From the NCBI RefSeq assembly GCF_007679345.1, contig NZ_VEGH01000021.1, positions 1 to 54,488 of the forward strand: a stretch of DNA of 54,488 bases. The letters are read 5' to 3'. Positions within the stretch are counted from its first letter, which is position 1; each line of letters begins with the position of its first letter. The notes below the pieces were generated by a model. It saw nothing but the letters and a program-made list of their open reading frames with translations. It had not been told where the DNA came from and did not search any database. A program made the translations under genes and the position numbers. Source of the DNA: Cellulosimicrobium cellulans (GTDB taxonomy: Bacteria; Actinomycetota; Actinomycetes; Actinomycetales; Cellulomonadaceae). Below are positions 1 to 7,192 of the stretch, piece after piece.

Positions 1-1469
1 TCGAGGTGGGCGGGCTGGTCGTCCAGGCCCAGGAGGGTCGAGGCGGGGATGGTGATGCGGACCTCGGCGCCCGGGCGACCCGAGCAGCGGGCGCAGCCGC
101 GGCGAGCGGCCGGGGACGCGGCCGTGACGGTGCTGGGCGCGTGGACGGGTGCGGTGGCTCCGGTCGGTGCGCCGGGTGCGGCGGCGCCGGTGCCGGGGCA
201 GGCGTCGGCCTCGGTCTCTGTCTCTGTCGGCGCGGTGGGCACAGCGGCCGATGAAGCCGGGGACTGCCCGCCAGGCGCGGGGAGCGTGGCGGGCGAAGCG
301 ATCCGCGAACCCGAGTCCGCCCGGACGGACGCGGGGTGCGCGGCGGGCACAGGGTCGGGCGGAGCCAGGTCCGTCTCACCGGACGCGGGGTGCGCGACGG
401 CCTCGCCGACCGGGAAGAGCGTGGCGATCGGGGTCGGCTCGGCCGGGGGTGCGAGGACGGGGCCGTTGCGGTCGGTGAACGTCGCCCCATTCCACGAGCG
501 TGTGGGTTGCGGCGGTTGCGGTGGTCCGGGGGTCAGGTGGACCTCGAAGGCCGGCCCGTCGGACGCCGGCACGTCCCCGACGACCAGGTCCCGCAGGCCG
601 TCGGCGCGCAGCTGGTCCAGGGTGCGCCCGTCACCCAGGGCCTTGGCGGTCTTCGCGGCGTGGGTCAGCACCCCGTCGACCCGGATCGCGTCGGCAGCGT
701 CCAGCACCAGCCACATCGAGGCCATCCCGTTCGGTTGGGGCCTCGGGTGGCTGACCTTCCTGGTCCGCCGGGCGCGGTCGTGGCGACCGGCGGCGCCCTC
801 GGGGTCGACGAGCCGGATCTCCCGCGCCACGCGCTGCCGCAGCTGGCCGACCGAGCACTGGTCGGCGTCCGGGAGCACCGCGTCCTCCACGGCGTGCGCG
901 ACCTGGAACGGCAGGTCGGCCAGCTCCGCGGTCAGCACCTGGGCCTTGGCGGCGTCGACGTGCCCGGTCTCCAGCGCCTGCCGGGTGGCGCCGAGCAGCC
1001 CGTCCAGGACCAGCGCCCGGTGCACGGTCCTGGTCGCGGTCACCCGGGGCCAGCCCAGCCGCATCGCCAGCTCGTCGCCGGCCACGCACGCCTGCGTCGG
1101 GGGCGCACCGGCGAGCGGGGACCACTCCGGGCGCATCTCCTCGCGACGGGCCAGCTCGGCGACCATGGCCAGCGTGCGGGCGTGCTGGTAGGACTCGACG
1201 CGGTCCTGCGCGGCGATCGCCTCGACCAGGATCGCCGGGCTCAGCACCGTCAGATCCAGACCCCGCAGCCACGCATCCAGCTCCGGTCCGGGCGGGCAGG
1301 ACCGGATCGCCTCGACCTGCCGCTGCTCGCCCGTCCGGGGCGCCCCGCCGGCTGCCACCACGGGGTCCGGACCGAGGTCGGTCAGGCACGTCCCGTCGGG
1401 CCCGTAGACCGGCAGCACCACGGCGGCGACCACGTCGCCATCCGGGTGTTCCTGCAGGTCAGGTGCCAT
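1..1469 (-). CDS. DUF222 / HNH endonuclease family protein, 3' end cut by the window edge
   Basis: The frame stays open from an ATG to the window edge, giving 489 codons and no stop. The N-terminal half is a DUF222 (13E12-repeat family) domain, with stretches such as HAVEDAVLPDADQCS and RTLDQLRADGLRDLVVGDVP. A Pro/Ala/Thr-rich linker follows, then the Cys pair of CARCSGRPG and the lead-in ASTLLGLDDQPAH. The HNH nuclease motif itself lies beyond the edge. The gene is closely similar to the one cut by the right end of the window. DUF222-HNH genes are often multicopy in actinobacteria and mobile-element related; their role is unknown. TAGCGT six bases before the ATG suggests a leaderless transcript and supports this start. 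Confidence 0.85.
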   Translation of the reverse strand, partial: MAPDLQEHPDGDVVAAVVLPVYGPDGTCLTDLGPDPVVAAGGAPRTGEQRQVEAIRSCPPGPELDAWLRGLDLTVLSPAILVEAIAAQDRVESYQHARTLAMVAELARREEMRPEWSPLAGAPPTQACVAGDELAMRLGWPRVTATRTVHRALVLDGLLGATRQALETGHVDAAKAQVLTAELADLPFQVAHAVEDAVLPDADQCSVGQLRQRVAREIRLVDPEGAAGRHDRARRTRKVSHPRPQPNGMASMWLVLDAADAIRVDGVLTHAAKTAKALGDGRTLDQLRADGLRDLVVGDVPASDGPAFEVHLTPGPPQPPQPTRSWNGATFTDRNGPVLAPPAEPTPIATLFPVGEAVAHPASGETDLAPPDPVPAAHPASVRADSGSRIASPATLPAPGGQSPASSAAVPTAPTETETEADACPGTGAAAPGAPTGATAPVHAPSTVTAASPAARRGCARCSGRPGAEVRITIPASTLLGLDDQPAHL

Positions 1470-1475
1470 GGAACA

Positions 1476-1481
1476 ACGCTA
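1476..1481 (-). promoter_or_regulatory. -10 box TAGCGT, leaderless DUF222/HNH gene
   Basis: TAGCGT is followed by six bases (TGTTCC) and then the ATG. It fits the actinobacterial TANNNT -10, and the spacing places transcription start at or next to the start codon. No Shine-Dalgarno sequence is present. Confidence 0.55.
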
Positions 1482-1520
1482 CCGGCGACCACCGACACGC
1501 CCCGCCGGGCGCCCCCGTCG

Positions 1521-1526
1521 TAGGCT
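1521..1526 (+). promoter_or_regulatory. -10 box TAGGCT, leaderless alcohol dehydrogenase gene
   Basis: TAGGCT lies six bases before the GTG start, with no Shine-Dalgarno between them. This predicts a leaderless mRNA and fixes the start codon. Confidence 0.55.
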
Positions 1527-1532
1527 GCCCCC

Positions 1533-2582
1533 GTGCGAGCGACCCTCATCCACGGCCCCCACGACGTCCGCCTCGAGCAGGTCCCGGACCCCACGATCCA
1601 GCGCCCCACCGACGCCCTCGTGCGGGTCGTCGCGTCGTGCGTGTGCGGATCCGACCTGTGGCCCTACCGCGGCGTGCGGCCGACCAGGCAGCCGCGCCGG
1701 ATCGGGCACGAGTTCGTCGGCGTGGTCGAGGAGGTCGGGTCGGACGTCCGGACGCTGCGGCCGGGGCAGTTCGTGGTCGCGCCGTTCACCGTCTCGGACG
1801 GGACCTGCGTGCACTGCCGCAACGGCGTGCACACGTCCTGCGTGCACAGCAGCGGCTGGGGCGGGGACGACGCCGAGGGTGTGTTCACCGACGCCGGGCA
1901 GGGCGAGTACGTCCGGGTCCCGCTGGCCGACGGCACCCTCGTCGCGATGCCCGACACCCCCGACGCCGACCTGCTGCCGCACGTCCTCACGCTGACCGAC
2001 GTCATGGGCACCGGGCACCACGCCGCCCTGTCGGCGGGCGTCGGACCGGGCTCGACCGTGGCCGTCGTCGGCGACGGCGCGGTCGGCCTGTGCGCGGTGC
2101 TCGCGGCGAAGCGGCTCGGCGCCGAGCGCGTCGTCGCCATGTCCCGGCACGCCTCCCGGCAGGCGCTGGCGCGCGAGTTCGGCGCGACCGACGTCGTGGC
2201 CGAGCGCGGCGACGAGGGCGCCGCGGCGGTGCGCGACCTCCTGGGCGGGAGCGGCCCGGACCAGGTGCTGGAGTGCGTCGGCACCAAGGAGTCGATGCAG
2301 CAGGCGCTCGACACGGCGCGTCCGGGCGGGCAGGTCGGCTTCGTGGGCGTCCCCGCGGGCGGGCCCGAGCTGCCGGTGCAGCAGATGTTCGGCAGCAACG
2401 TCGGCGTCCGCGGCGGGATCGCCCCGGTGCGCGCGTACATCGAGGAGCTCGCCGCCGAGGTGTGGTCGGGCGCGATCCGGCCCGGCAAGGTGTTCGACCT
2501 GGTGCTCCCGCTCGACGAGGTCGCCGAGGCGTACGCCGCGATGGACGAGCGCCGCGCGATCAAGTCGATGCTGCTGCCCTGA
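1533..2582 (+). CDS. zinc-dependent medium-chain alcohol dehydrogenase
   Basis: The product has 349 aa, normal for the medium-chain dehydrogenase/reductase family. It is expected to oxidise an alcohol or polyol with NAD(P) in the cytosol; the substrate cannot be read from sequence. Catalytic zinc ligands are visible as Cys38 (CVCGSDLW) and His59-Glu60 (IGHEFVGVVEEVG). The structural-zinc lobe has CVHCRNGVHTSC (Cys92, Cys95, Cys103), but the first cysteine of the usual four is replaced in SDGTC. A Rossmann fold follows at residues 175-190 (VAVVGDGAVGLCA). The gene appears to stand alone between the divergent DUF222 gene and the Nif3 operon. The GTG start is supported by the -10 box just upstream. 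Confidence 0.88.
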   Translation: MRATLIHGPHDVRLEQVPDPTIQRPTDALVRVVASCVCGSDLWPYRGVRPTRQPRRIGHEFVGVVEEVGSDVRTLRPGQFVVAPFTVSDGTCVHCRNGVHTSCVHSSGWGGDDAEGVFTDAGQGEYVRVPLADGTLVAMPDTPDADLLPHVLTLTDVMGTGHHAALSAGVGPGSTVAVVGDGAVGLCAVLAAKRLGAERVVAMSRHASRQALAREFGATDVVAERGDEGAAAVRDLLGGSGPDQVLECVGTKESMQQALDTARPGGQVGFVGVPAGGPELPVQQMFGSNVGVRGGIAPVRAYIEELAAEVWSGAIRPGKVFDLVLPLDEVAEAYAAMDERRAIKSMLLP

Positions 2583-2642
2583 CGCGCGCCGTCCCGCCGA
2601 GGACCGGCGTGCGCGGGGCGGCGCCGGGGTGACCGGCCCGGG

Positions 2643-2648
2643 TAGGTT
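2643..2648 (+). promoter_or_regulatory. -10 box TAGGTT, leaderless Nif3 operon
   Basis: TAGGTT is followed by seven bases and then GTG. This favours the GTG at 2656 over the in-frame GTG at 2629, which lies upstream of the box. Confidence 0.55.
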
Positions 2649-2655
2649 CGACCGC

Positions 2656-3897
2656 GTGAGCCAGCCCACCCCGCCGCCCACCCCGCCGTCCGCGCACGCC
2701 ACCCTCGCCGACGTCGTCGGCGTGCTGGAGCGCCGCTACCCGCCGCGCACCGCCGAGTCGTGGGACCGCGTCGGGCTCGTGACCGGCGACCCCGACCAGC
2801 CGGTCCGCCGGGTGCTGTTCGCGGTCGACCCGCTCGCCGCCGTCGTCGACGAGGCGCTGGACTGGGGCGCGGACCTCGTCGTGGTGCACCACCCGCTGCT
2901 GCTCCGCGGCGTGCACTCGGTCGCCGCGACCAGCGCCAAGGGCGCGCTGCTGCACCGGCTGATCCGAGGCGGGGTGGCCCTCTACACGGCGCACACCAAC
3001 GCGGACGCGGCGGCCGGCGGCGTGGCGGACGAGCTGGCCCGCCTGGTCGGCCTGCAGGACCTGCGCCCGCTCGTCCCCGCGCCGGCCGAGCCGCTCGACA
3101 AGCACGTCGTGTTCGTCCCCGCCGGCGACGCCGAGCGCCTGGTCGACGCCCTGGCCGCGGCGGGTGCCGGCGCGATCGGCGAGTACAGCCGGTGCGCGTG
3201 GACGTCGACGGGCGAGGGCACGTTCACCCCGTCCGACGCGGCGACCCCGGCCGTCGGTCGCGCCGGCGAGGCGGCCCGCGTCGTCGAGGCCCGCGTCGAG
3301 ATGGTGGCGCCTCGACGGCGGCGGGCCGCGGTCGTCGCCGCGATGCGCGCCGCGCACCCGTACGAGGAGCCGGCGTTCGACGTCCTGGAGCTGGCGACCT
3401 GGGACGGCCCGACCGGCACCGGCCGCGTCGGGCACCTGCCCGAGCCGCTCACCCTGCGCGCGTTCGCCGAGCGGGTCGCAGCCGCGCTCCCCGCCACGGC
3501 GCAGGGCATCCGGTACGCCGGCCCGGCGGACGCGGCGGTGCGCACGGTGGCGGTCGTCGGGGGGTCGGGCGACTCGCTGTTCGACGACGTCCGGTCCGCC
3601 GGCGCCGACGCCTACCTCACCGCCGACCTGCGGCACCACCCGGCCTCCGAGCTGCGCGAGCGCGCCGAGTTCGAGGCCCGCGGGGCCGCCGCCAGCCCGC
3701 CCTACCTGGTGGACGCTGCGCACTTCGCCTCCGAGTGGCCCTGGCTGCGGGGCGCGGAGCGCGACCTGCGCGCCGACCTGGCCGCGCGCGGCACTACGGT
3801 GGAGACCCGCGTGAGCACCCTGCGCACCGACCCGTGGACCGGCCGCGTCCCGGCGCCCTCCAGCACCACCGCACCGTCGGAAGGACACCACCCGTGA
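2656..3897 (+). CDS. Nif3-like dinuclear metal centre protein
   Basis: The product has 413 aa, the long Nif3 form with an inserted PII-like middle domain, as in M. tuberculosis Rv2230c. Family signatures are LVVVHHPLLLRGV (metal-ligand histidines), HTNADAAAGGVADELA and, near the C terminus, DAAHFASEWPWL (His and Glu ligands). The inserted domain is suggested by YEEPAFDVLEL near the middle. Nif3 proteins form hexameric rings with a two-metal site; they have been proposed as GTP cyclohydrolase I type 2 or as general hydrolases, and the true role is unsettled. The last bases overlap the zinc-ribbon start in GTGA. The block Nif3 / zinc ribbon / phosphatase matches Rv2230c-Rv2229c-Rv2228c (recalled synteny). 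Confidence 0.88.
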   Translation: MSQPTPPPTPPSAHATLADVVGVLERRYPPRTAESWDRVGLVTGDPDQPVRRVLFAVDPLAAVVDEALDWGADLVVVHHPLLLRGVHSVAATSAKGALLHRLIRGGVALYTAHTNADAAAGGVADELARLVGLQDLRPLVPAPAEPLDKHVVFVPAGDAERLVDALAAAGAGAIGEYSRCAWTSTGEGTFTPSDAATPAVGRAGEAARVVEARVEMVAPRRRRAAVVAAMRAAHPYEEPAFDVLELATWDGPTGTGRVGHLPEPLTLRAFAERVAAALPATAQGIRYAGPADAAVRTVAVVGGSGDSLFDDVRSAGADAYLTADLRHHPASELRERAEFEARGAAASPPYLVDAAHFASEWPWLRGAERDLRADLAARGTTVETRVSTLRTDPWTGRVPAPSSTTAPSEGHHP

Positions 3898-4634
3898 CCA
3901 AGGCCTCCCCGCAGGACCAGAAGCGGCTGCTCGACCTCCAGGGGCTCGACACCAAGCTCGACCAGCTGGCGCACAAGCGCACCGCGCTGCCGCAGCACAA
4001 GCGGATCGCCGAGCTGGACGCGCAGCTGAAGGACCTGGACACCGCCATCGCCGCCTCCCGCACCGCGGTCGGCGACATCCAGCGCGAGGTCAGCAAGGCC
4101 GAGTCCGACGTGCAGCAGGTCCGGGACCGCGCCGCGCGCGACCGGACCCGGCTCGACTCCGGGCAGGGCTCCGCGAAGGACCTGCAGGCGCTGCAGAGCG
4201 AGCTCGTCTCGCTGGCCCGCCGGCAGGGCGACCTCGAGGAGGTCGAGCTCGAGGCGATGGAGCGGCTGGAGGCGCACGAGGGCACCCTCGGCGAGCTCAC
4301 CACCGCGCACGCGGCGCTGCTCAACGACCGCGCGGCCGTCGTGGCCGAGCGCGACGCCGAGCTCGCGATCATCGAGAAGCAGGCCGACGAGGTGCGGACC
4401 CAGCGGGACGCGATGGCCGCCCCGCTGGCCGAGCCGCTGATCCAGCTCTACGACCGGCTGCGCGGGCGGCTCGGCGGCGTGGCCGTCGCGGCGCTGCGGC
4501 ACGGGCGGTCCGAGGGCAGCGGCCTGCCGGTGCCCGCCACCGAGCTCGCGAAGATCAAGGCGACGCCCGAGGACGAGATCGTCTACTGCGAGGACTCCGG
4601 TCGGATCCTGGTCCGCGGCGAGGACGCGTACTGA
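3894..4634 (+). CDS. coiled-coil protein of the C4-type zinc-ribbon (DUF164) family with a degenerate ribbon
   Basis: The product has 246 aa and starts at a GTG overlapping the Nif3 stop by 4 bp. Residues about 10-180 are a long Glu/Arg/Ala-rich coiled coil (for example VGDIQREVSKAESDVQQVRD). The C-terminal part aligns with the family zinc ribbon, but where relatives carry CxxC and CEECGRIL, this protein has RHGRSEGSGLPV and YCEDSGRILVRGEDAY. Only one of four cysteines remains, so zinc binding is probably lost. Family members are linked to Nif3 proteins by gene order; the Helicobacter homologue has been described as nucleic-acid binding. The function here is unknown. Confidence 0.85.
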   Translation: MTKASPQDQKRLLDLQGLDTKLDQLAHKRTALPQHKRIAELDAQLKDLDTAIAASRTAVGDIQREVSKAESDVQQVRDRAARDRTRLDSGQGSAKDLQALQSELVSLARRQGDLEEVELEAMERLEAHEGTLGELTTAHAALLNDRAAVVAERDAELAIIEKQADEVRTQRDAMAAPLAEPLIQLYDRLRGRLGGVAVAALRHGRSEGSGLPVPATELAKIKATPEDEIVYCEDSGRILVRGEDAY

Positions 4635-5410
4635 TGGCCGCCGACAGCCCGCAGGGGAGCGCGCAGCCGCTGGAGCCGGAGGCCGGGACGCCCGCGCCCG
4701 CGTCGCCCGCGCGCCGCGGGCGCCCGTCCGGCGCGGCGGTGCGGTTCGACGACGCGCAGCCGGTCACGGTGATCCTGGTCCGGCACGGCGAGACCGAGAT
4801 GACCGTCTCCCGCGGCTACTCCGGGTCGTCCGAGCCCGGCCCGTCGCTCACCGAGCGCGGGCGCGGCCAGGCCGCCGCCGCGGGCGAGCTGGTCCGGCGG
4901 GTCGGCGACGACCTGTGGGGCGACGTCCCGTACCCGACCGAGCTCATCGCGTCCCCGATGGTCCGGACCCAGGAGACGGCCGCGATCATCGGCGCGCGCC
5001 TCGGCCTGACCCCGCGCGTGGACGCCGCGTTCCAGGAGGCCGACTTCGGCGCCTGGCAGGGGCTCACGGCCGAGGAGATCGAGCAGCGCTGGCCCGGTCA
5101 GCTCGAGCCGTGGCACACCCGCGCCGACCTCCGTCCCGACGGCGGCGAGTCGATCGCCGACGTGGGGGAGCGGATCGGCGCCGGGCTCGACGCCCTGCTC
5201 GCCGCGGGCACCGACCGGACCGTGGTCGTCGTCTCGCACGCCGTGGCGATCCGGGCCGCGCTCGGGCGGACGATGGGCGCGCAGCCGGGGTCGTGGAGCC
5301 AGCTGCGGGTCGCGCCGGCGTCGGTGAGCATCATCCGGCTGTTCGCGGACAAGCGGGACGAGGTCGCCGTGGCCGGGGCGCCGAGCGAGGGTTGGCCGGC
5401 GCGCGGCTGA
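4634..5410 (+). CDS. histidine phosphatase (phosphoglycerate-mutase-like), CobC-type
   Basis: The product has 258 aa. The catalytic RHGE motif is at residues 50-53 (LVRHGETEM). The second catalytic histidine is in VVSHAVAIRAALG near residue 205, and a central acid region is present (EADFGAWQGLTAEEIEQ). The ATG overlaps the zinc-ribbon stop by one base (TGATG), so the two are translationally coupled. In M. tuberculosis Rv2228c the equivalent protein carries an N-terminal RNase H domain fused to an acid phosphatase with alpha-ribazole phosphatase activity. Here only a 40-residue Pro/Ala-rich tail precedes the phosphatase, so the RNase H half is absent. The likely substrate is a phosphomonoester, possibly alpha-ribazole phosphate. 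Confidence 0.85.
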   Translation: MAADSPQGSAQPLEPEAGTPAPASPARRGRPSGAAVRFDDAQPVTVILVRHGETEMTVSRGYSGSSEPGPSLTERGRGQAAAAGELVRRVGDDLWGDVPYPTELIASPMVRTQETAAIIGARLGLTPRVDAAFQEADFGAWQGLTAEEIEQRWPGQLEPWHTRADLRPDGGESIADVGERIGAGLDALLAAGTDRTVVVVSHAVAIRAALGRTMGAQPGSWSQLRVAPASVSIIRLFADKRDEVAVAGAPSEGWPARG

Positions 5411-5419
5411 GTCGCCGGC

Positions 5420-5653
5420 TCACCCAGGGCCCTGGGCCGGTGCGTCCGTGTCGGGCGGTCGCCCGGCGGGTGCGGATCCGAGCCCGAACGAGCTCAGCCA
5501 CGCATCGACGGCGGGAATGGCCATGATCTTGGCGACCGCGGCGGCCAGCGCGGCGGTAGACGCCGAGGCGCCGAGAAGCCACAGGCTCCACGACTCGGGA
5601 ATCCACTCGCCGAGGTCGTCGACCACGATGCCGACGATGACGGGCGCTGCCAA
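5420..5653 (-). CDS. small two-helix membrane protein, holin-like; true 5' end unclear
   Basis: The TTG used here gives 77 aa, but the same frame stays open upstream to a stop at 5774-5776 and reads like coding sequence there (HARVATRTALQAFLSTLIA). A first membrane helix therefore spans the TTG, and a second is WSLWLLGASASTAALAAAVA. The tail AKIMAIPAVDAWLSSFGLG resembles small membrane proteins beside lysin genes in actinophages (from memory). No ATG, GTG or TTG occurs upstream in frame. Instead a perfect AGGAGG is followed by ATT in another frame, with a six-base homopolymer between. It sits 3' of the HTH gene, apparently in one operon, within the same phage-like block as the CHAP lysin, so a holin role is plausible but unproven. 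Confidence 0.55.
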   Translation of the reverse strand: MAAPVIVGIVVDDLGEWIPESWSLWLLGASASTAALAAAVAKIMAIPAVDAWLSSFGLGSAPAGRPPDTDAPAQGPG

Positions 5654-5750
5654 CCCGAGTGCGATCAGCGTCGAGAGGAATGCTTGGAGAGCGGTGCGGG
5701 TCGCGACGCGAGCGTGACGGTGCGTGCGCTTCCGGGGGGTCTGGTATCGA

Positions 5751-5764
5751 AATGGAGTCCTCCT
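5751..5764 (-). promoter_or_regulatory. perfect Shine-Dalgarno AGGAGG with an ATT at start-codon distance
   Basis: On the minus strand AGGAGG is followed by five bases (ACTCC) and then ATT. ATT is a rare start codon, as in infC. It is one base out of frame with the membrane protein; one base fewer in the six-base homopolymer at 5734-5739 would join them. Either the start is non-canonical with slippage, or the assembly has an indel. Confidence 0.45.
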
Positions 5765-5773
5765 GAAGTGGGG

Positions 5774-6118
5774 TCAGATGCGGCGTCCCGGCAGTTGGCC
5801 GGACACGTCCGGTCGGCCGGCTCGTAGCCTCGACGCGGTTGGCGTTGCTGGGGCACCCCCGCGGCGGGTGGCGGCCTCTCGTCGTGCGATGAACTCCTCG
5901 ACGGCCGACTGCCGAAAGCGCCAGGCGGACGTCGTGCCGCCACGGCCCGTCTTGAAGCCCCGGAGCTCGCCGCGTCGGGCCAGTTCACGAACTGTCTGCG
6001 GATCCTGGCCTGTGCGTTCGGCCACGTCGCGGACCGTCAACGGTGGTTCGACGCGCTCTCGGCCTCGTTTGTGTGCGCGTTCGGCGATGAAGTCAGATGT
6101 TCTGCTCCTATCGATCAT
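5774..6118 (-). CDS. helix-turn-helix excisionase / AlpA-like DNA-binding protein
   Basis: The product has 114 aa from an ATG with a weak G-rich Shine-Dalgarno. Residues about 25-80 form a MerR/Xis-type winged helix: PPLTVRDVAERTGQDPQTVR is the helix-turn-helix, and ARRGELRGFKTGRG followed by SAWRFRQSAVEEFIARRE is the wing and the last helix. This fits helix_turn_helix_17-type excisionase or prophage regulator domains. The tail of about 30 residues is basic and disordered. An in-frame upstream ATG at 6316 would add 66 low-complexity residues and is not preferred. It is the first gene of a short minus-strand unit with the holin-like protein, and no integrase is present in the window. Confidence 0.7.
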   Translation of the reverse strand: MIDRSRTSDFIAERAHKRGRERVEPPLTVRDVAERTGQDPQTVRELARRGELRGFKTGRGGTTSAWRFRQSAVEEFIARREAATRRGGAPATPTASRLRAGRPDVSGQLPGRRI

Positions 6119-6428
6119 CGTGCGAAGTCCCCTCTCGGTCCTGCGGTCGTCGTCGTCCGCCGCCGCACCGCGGCGCCGGCCGGTTTGTCCGCTGTCTGCA
6201 CGTTCGGCGACAGCAGCGTCCCCGGAGCTACGAGCGCGCTCCGCGGTCTGTGTCCCTCGGCGCTCGGCACACGGCGGTGCGGGCGCTCGCGCTTCGCCAC
6301 CGTGGCAGTAGACCACCCACTCAACGGGCGGAGGCGCTCGATGGGTGGTGCCGCGTGCCTAACATCGCCGCCGATGGCGCTGCCCGGTGCTCCCGGGCCG
6401 TGCCGGGCACCGACGGTCGGGAGTAAGA
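6119..6428 (-). other. divergent intergenic region between HTH and lipoprotein genes
   Basis: This 310 bp region separates two divergent starts and should hold both promoters. An 8-bp inverted repeat (ACCACCCA and TGGGTGGT, 22 bases apart) lies at about 6312-6349 and could be an operator for the HTH protein. No convincing gene or clear -35/-10 pair was found. Confidence 0.35.
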
Positions 6429-7136
6429 ATGAGGCATCGGTTGGCTGCGATGGCGGGGGTGCTGATGTTGATGGCGTCAGGAGCGTGCACGCCGGACGAG
6501 GATGGCCGCAGGGTGGAGGGCGGGGAGTCGGCCGACAGCGGGGTCGGTGAACCCACCGGGAGGCGCGACTCGTACCTGGGGCTTTTCCCGGAGTTCGAGG
6601 CGGCGGTGTTCGCCGGCGCGGGTGACGAGACAGTGGAGCTCCCCGGCGGCGCGTGGGCGGGCTTGGTGTTCGCAGAGTTCGCTGGCTCCGGTGCGGTGAG
6701 CGTGTGGGAGACGGACGCGTCGGGCGTCCCGATCAGCACGTTGGTCAATCGCCACGGCCCCTACCGTGGGACGCTCGCGTACGGGCTCGACGGACTCACG
6801 AACGCATCCGCGTTGACAGTGCGTGCTCCCGCCGAATGGACCATCCGCATCCTGCCGGTCACCTCGGCTGCGGAGCTGCCTCCGGAGGGCTCCGGAGACG
6901 GCGTGTTCAGGAACCTCGCGTTCGACGGGAAGGTTCCTGTGACCTATCCGGGCGACGAGGTCTTTACGATGACGGCCTTCCCCGACTTCGCCTGGCCCGA
7001 GCTCAAGATCTATTCGATCCCTCATCTCGACGTCTCCGAGGTGGTCCCCGGGAGCACTGCCTCGAGTCAGATCTCGCTGTCGCAGTACGACCGGCTCGTC
7101 GTCGTCCGCTCGACCGGGTCGTGGACGATCGGCTGA
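6429..7136 (+). CDS. predicted secreted lipoprotein, function unknown
   Basis: The product has 235 aa. The N terminus MRHRLAAMAGVLMLMASGAC is a lipoprotein signal peptide, with Cys20 as the likely lipidation site; serine at -3 makes the lipobox weaker than usual. The mature part begins with an acidic linker, followed by a beta-rich domain with two repeated-looking halves (ending in LVVVRSTGSWTIG and containing RAPAEWTIRILPV). No enzyme motif is recognised. The start ATG is preceded by GGGAG at proper distance. It lies on the strand opposite to its phage-like neighbours and converges on the lysin gene across a strong hairpin. AT content is higher than in the flanking genes, which suggests transfer. 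Confidence 0.75.
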   Translation: MRHRLAAMAGVLMLMASGACTPDEDGRRVEGGESADSGVGEPTGRRDSYLGLFPEFEAAVFAGAGDETVELPGGAWAGLVFAEFAGSGAVSVWETDASGVPISTLVNRHGPYRGTLAYGLDGLTNASALTVRAPAEWTIRILPVTSAAELPPEGSGDGVFRNLAFDGKVPVTYPGDEVFTMTAFPDFAWPELKIYSIPHLDVSEVVPGSTASSQISLSQYDRLVVVRSTGSWTIG

Positions 7137-7155
7137 GTCGAGGTCCGCCCGCCAC

Positions 7156-7186
7156 GTGCACGGCGGGCGGTGTGCCCGCCGTGCAC
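7156..7186. terminator. bidirectional terminator-like hairpin
   Basis: This is a perfect 13-bp inverted repeat (GTGCACGGCGGGC) with a five-base loop. It lies between the convergent lipoprotein and lysin genes. There is no T tract, which is common for high-GC actinobacteria. Confidence 0.65.
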
Positions 7187-7192
7187 GGGCTG

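Noticed and set aside
631..1389. 252-codon minus-strand frame inside the left DUF222 gene
   Set aside because: The neighbouring frame carries the DUF222 domain and runs on to the window edge; this one is Arg/Gly-rich shadow.
6119..6316. N-terminal extension of the HTH protein to the ATG at 6316
   Set aside because: The added 66 residues are low-complexity Ala/Arg/Asp sequence; the helix-turn-helix protein is complete from the ATG at 6118.
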